Origin: Neochlamydia sp. S13
GTDB lineage: Bacteria; Chlamydiota; Chlamydiia; Chlamydiales; Parachlamydiaceae
DNA length: 64,000 bases
NCBI RefSeq assembly: GCF_000648235.2
Contig: NZ_AP017977.1
Location: 1,426,001 to 1,490,000, forward strand
Direction: 5' to 3'
The notes beneath the pieces were generated by a model. That model was not told the DNA's origin. It did no database searches and was given only the letters and a program-made list of their open reading frames with translations. Below, piece after piece: positions 62,001-64,000 of this stretch (positions are counted from its first letter, which is position 1; every line of letters starts with the position of its first letter). The translations under genes and the position numbers were made by a program.

Positions 62001-64000
62001 CATTTAAACAAAGCTCTTACTATTAACCTTAAGCTTTTTGGTGATAATCATCCTGCCGCGGCAACAAATTACAACAATCTAGGAACAATCTACCAAGAAC
62101 AAGGCCACTTAGGCAAAGCGGTTAAGTATGCTGAGAAAGCCTTTGCTATTAACCTTAAGCTTTTTGGGGAAGATCATTCCACCGTGGCAGCTTGTTACGG
62201 CAATCTAGGAATAATCTACAAAGATCAAGGCAACTTAGACAAAGCGATTGAGTATGCTGAGAAAGCCCTTGATATTGACTTTAAGCTTTTTGGTGAAAAC
62301 TATTCCACCATAGCAATTCGTTACAGCAATCTGGGACAAATTTATCAAGGCCGAGGCAAATTAGACAAAGCAGCAGAATACAGTCAAAAAGCCCTTGCTA
62401 TTGACCTTAAGCTTTTTGGTGAAAATCATCCCACCGTGGCAATTCGTTACAGCAATTTAGGAGCAATCTACCAAGAACAAGGCAACTTAGACAAAGCGGC
62501 TGAGTATGCTGAGAAGGCCCTTGCTATTAACCTTAAGCTTTTTGGTGAAAATCATTCCACCGTGACAAGAAATTACAACAACCTAGGAGCAATCTACAAA
62601 GATAAAGGCAATTTAGACAAAGCGCTAGAATATAGCCAAAAATCCCTTGCCATTAACCTTAAGCTTTTCGGTGAAAATCATCCCACCGTAGCAATTCTTT
62701 ACAACAACCTAGGACAAGCCTACCGAGAACAAGGCAAATTAGACAAAGCAGCTGAGTACAGCAACAAATCCCTTGCTATTGATCTTAAGCTTTTCGGTGA
62801 TAATCATCACCCTGTGGCAACAACTTACAACAACCTAGGACTAATCTACCTAGAACAAGGCAACTTAGACAAAGCGGTAGAGTATAGCGTTAAAGCACTT
62901 GCTATTGGCCTTAAGCTTTTTGGTGAAAATCATCCTGCCGTGGCAAGAAATTACAATAACATGGGAGGAATCTACAATGAGCAAGGTAATTTAGGCAAAG
63001 CAGCAGAATATTATAATAAAGCCCTTGCTATCAATCTTAAGCTTTTTGGTGAAAATCATCCCGCCGTGGCAACTTGTTACGGCAATCTAGGAATAATCTG
63101 CGAAGGGCAAGGCAATTTAGACAAAGCGCTAGAATATAGCGTTAAAGCTCTTGCTATTCATCTTAAGCTTTTTGGTGAAAATCATCCTGACGTGGCCAGC
63201 AATTACAATAACCTAGGACTAATCTACAAAGAACAAGGTAATTTAGGCAAAGCAGCAGAATATTATAATAAAGCACTTGCTATTGGCCTTAAGCTTTTTG
63301 GTGAAAATCATCCTGACGTGGCCAGCAATTACAATAACCTAGGACTAATCTACAAAGAACAAGGTAATTTAGGCAAAGCAGCAGAATATTATAATAAAGC
63401 ACTTGCTATTGGCCTTAAGCTTTTTGGTGAAAATCATTCCACCGTGGCAACAAATTACAATAACATAGGAGGAATCTACAATGAGCAAGGTAATTTAGGC
63501 AAAGCAGCAGAATATTATAATAAAGCCCTTGCTATCAATCTTAAGCTTTTTGGTGAAAATCATCCCGCCGTGGCAACTTGTTACGGCAATCTAGGAATAA
63601 TCTGCGAAGGGCAAGGCAATTTAGACAAAGCGCTAGAATATAGCGTTAAAGCTCTTGCTATTCATCTTAAGCTTTTTGGTGAAAATCATTCCACCGTGGC
63701 AACAAATTACAACAACCTCGGACTAATCTATCAAGACCAAGGCAAGTTAGACGAGGCGGCTGAGTATAGCAACAAAGCACTTGCTATTGATCTTAAGCTT
63801 TTCGGTGAAAATCATCCTGCCGTGGCAAGAAATTACAACAACCTAGGACTAATCTACAAAGAACAAGGCAATTTAGGCAAAGCGCTAGAATATAGCCAGA
63901 AAGCCTTTGCTGTTAACCTTAAGCTTTATGGTGAAAATCATCCTGCCGTAGCAAAAAATTACAATTACATAGGAGGAATCTACAATGAGCAAGGTAATTT
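59073..64000 (+). CDS. F-box / OTU protease / nucleotidyltransferase / TPR mega-protein, 3' end outside the window
   Basis: Open from ATG 59073 to the window edge (1642 codons, no stop). Domains in order: F-box at about 34-72 (ISLKIFAELNLSDLNQAKLV, CRAWKQLI); OTU-type cysteine protease with C150 in SDGDCFFNAF and H277 in DLGGHFVYAL; a basic linker; a second, weaker F-box-like segment at about 348-388 (TLPLKIFERIFLSF); a nucleotidyltransferase-like domain with G595-S596 and D607-x-E609 in the hG-S-x-D-x-E pattern of GlnD/DUF294 proteins, extending to about 900; then 42-residue kinesin-light-chain-type TPRs from about 930 to the edge (ALAI-LKLFGENHP, YNNLG-IY-EQGNLDKA). Together this suggests a secreted protein that engages the host ubiquitin system. 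AGAAAGG lies ten bases before the ATG. Enzyme activities are inferred from motifs. Confidence 0.85.
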   Translation, partial: MLSENSHVHPLIFPAFTNIEEESISLRKDTSVYAEISLKIFAELNLSDLNQAKLVCRAWKQLIQSSNLWKSFGSVGPRITALRGNLLDGNRTDLLDPSTGEWAPRQIALFLWHDPTTIISDSLIVKVNAAAAYLKEEGFALKGVASDGDCFFNAFLESYAYLARKIPLLEEQADKISYLRQVLSSLVKHTDSQRAEEIREKEAWISGIGEGDLLALALSIPIKLITVNEEQQMCGIHDRLIFPQAGLAEDDRSQEWKAISLEERPKEYIFIIDLGGHFVYALPLKQTHSPLSKSKVPHNFFSHEDNSFYPHKKAKIILKTSGIKRALPQTTPANKSRKKRRLASSSLTTLPLKIFERIFLSFSSLSDNELRSILDARSCAKVFRKQMPSNTTLLTKYQPQKMPLYLDKLAEWLQETISPINQSRNVLTNARLENAEEAYTQALNLAVREKDLLQESFCIEKLGDIYLKKETPETLLQAAGLYNYALRLAPEERQEIIRNRLSHVQNLLARECKGKSLDSAVIKKQFESNRYTLKKFREEIEKKVQALPESPSSQEVKELYGEIAYQIKIFFEQLTIQALHQLDTAPCEYAMIGFGSLAREEMTPYSDLEFGILIQEDNPIHKKYFKNLTNLLHLKVINLGETILPALNIPCLKKIGFFDGITPRGFAFDGAGVEGKGCKTPLGNGKTFELIQTPEQMAQYVGKDEKGQWWHEKEPHLPMELLNHTHLLGNGELTKAYDEKIREGLDIPHQENFDLRHYLAKEHLVLADMETFNPGMGDLDKHGMLFQVKNDFYRFPHLAIDRLALLKKVTVSDTFTRIDKLSELGIITQGATEKLKDWMSLALFMRLKTYSHYRAQKEMMNPLLKPFGFEDPNLIRQQFALDHKSLKGIKKIYRIFIPFYQAIEEFLKGNEDELKSSDLEDNSPETKGDIYQRLFQHKKAEKWYLLAKEINPRNARVLNALAMTYGKQGNLDRAEEHLNKALTINLKLFGDNHPAAATNYNNLGTIYQEQGHLGKAVKYAEKAFAINLKLFGEDHSTVAACYGNLGIIYKDQGNLDKAIEYAEKALDIDFKLFGENYSTIAIRYSNLGQIYQGRGKLDKAAEYSQKALAIDLKLFGENHPTVAIRYSNLGAIYQEQGNLDKAAEYAEKALAINLKLFGENHSTVTRNYNNLGAIYKDKGNLDKALEYSQKSLAINLKLFGENHPTVAILYNNLGQAYREQGKLDKAAEYSNKSLAIDLKLFGDNHHPVATTYNNLGLIYLEQGNLDKAVEYSVKALAIGLKLFGENHPAVARNYNNMGGIYNEQGNLGKAAEYYNKALAINLKLFGENHPAVATCYGNLGIICEGQGNLDKALEYSVKALAIHLKLFGENHPDVASNYNNLGLIYKEQGNLGKAAEYYNKALAIGLKLFGENHPDVASNYNNLGLIYKEQGNLGKAAEYYNKALAIGLKLFGENHSTVATNYNNIGGIYNEQGNLGKAAEYYNKALAINLKLFGENHPAVATCYGNLGIICEGQGNLDKALEYSVKALAIHLKLFGENHSTVATNYNNLGLIYQDQGKLDEAAEYSNKALAIDLKLFGENHPAVARNYNNLGLIYKEQGNLGKALEYSQKAFAVNLKLYGENHPAVAKNYNYIGGIYNEQGN
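61950..64000 (+). repeat. 126-bp tandem coding repeats (TPR array)
   Basis: AAGCTTTTTGGTGA or a close variant recurs every 126 bp from 62031 to 63921 (16 occurrences, 15 exact intervals), one per 42-residue TPR. Units 63181-63306 and 63307-63432 are nearly identical. About 220 bp starting at 62967 recurs unchanged at 63471, a shift of 504 bp or four units. Confidence 0.92.

Noticed and set aside
62031-64000. Regular 126-bp repeats as a CRISPR-like or satellite array
   Set aside because: The repeats are in one open frame, encode TPR helices of the expected 42-residue length and have no unique spacers.
1-64000. tRNA, rRNA or other structural RNA genes
   Set aside because: I looked through the gaps for tRNA T-arm patterns and cloverleafs and found none; a tRNAscan or Rfam search would be decisive.

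Overview
This is a low-GC chromosome segment from a member of the Chlamydiae, most likely an amoeba-associated Parachlamydiaceae bacterium. The evidence is of three kinds. Core genes are laid out in blocks whose order I recall from Chlamydia: lnt-lpxC-fabZ-lpxA-fmt, and BamD-like / LptE-like / dnaE / uhpC / hisS / aspS / mip / trmL / trxA, with pheT next to a MORN-type lipoprotein gene. These blocks are separated by long AT-rich gaps full of decayed transposases. The accessory genes carry eukaryote-like modules (F-box, OTU protease, TPR, WH2), which is typical of chlamydiae that live in amoebae. The genus is inference; Neochlamydia or Protochlamydia are the best guesses.

Layout: 1-754 is a truncated hypothetical membrane protein. 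1.5-7.3 kb is the lipid A, lipoprotein and fmt cluster. 8-14.7 kb holds rRNA methyltransferases, a SurA-like chaperone, a tandem family of small membrane proteins and a D,D-carboxypeptidase. 14.8-16.7 kb is an IS1634-type element. 16.9-35 kb is the conserved BamD-to-trxA block, into which two genes not typical of that block are inserted between uhpC and hisS: a large FHA/transmembrane protein, and a polyproline/WH2 protein whose C-terminus looks like a WASP VCA module. 35.6-41.2 kb holds a secreted PTP-like phosphatase, trhO, a DUF116-like gene and a SNF2 helicase. 41.2-54 kb is a plastic accessory zone: five paralogous small coiled-coil genes, two dead transposases, a Tiki/EreA-like protein, three tandem F-box cassettes, and an AbiE toxin-antitoxin pair whose toxin gene is split by an intact IS with a readable target duplication. 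54.3-57.8 kb returns to core genes (MORN-like lipoprotein, pheT). From 59,073 to the right edge there is one giant open frame: F-box, OTU protease, second F-box-like segment, nucleotidyltransferase and a long array of 42-residue kinesin-light-chain-type TPRs. It runs out of the window.

The core genes cover outer-membrane assembly (Lpx, LptE-like, BamD-like, SurA-like, Lnt), translation (Fmt, HisRS, AspRS, PheT, RNA methyltransferases) and replication (DnaE). The accessory genes look directed at the host cell: ubiquitin system (F-box, OTU), actin (WH2/VCA) and phosphate signalling (PTP-like). The two most interesting observations are the apparent VCA mimic at 28,280-29,434 and the F-box/OTU/nucleotidyltransferase/TPR protein at the right edge. 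No rRNA, tRNA or CRISPR array was found.
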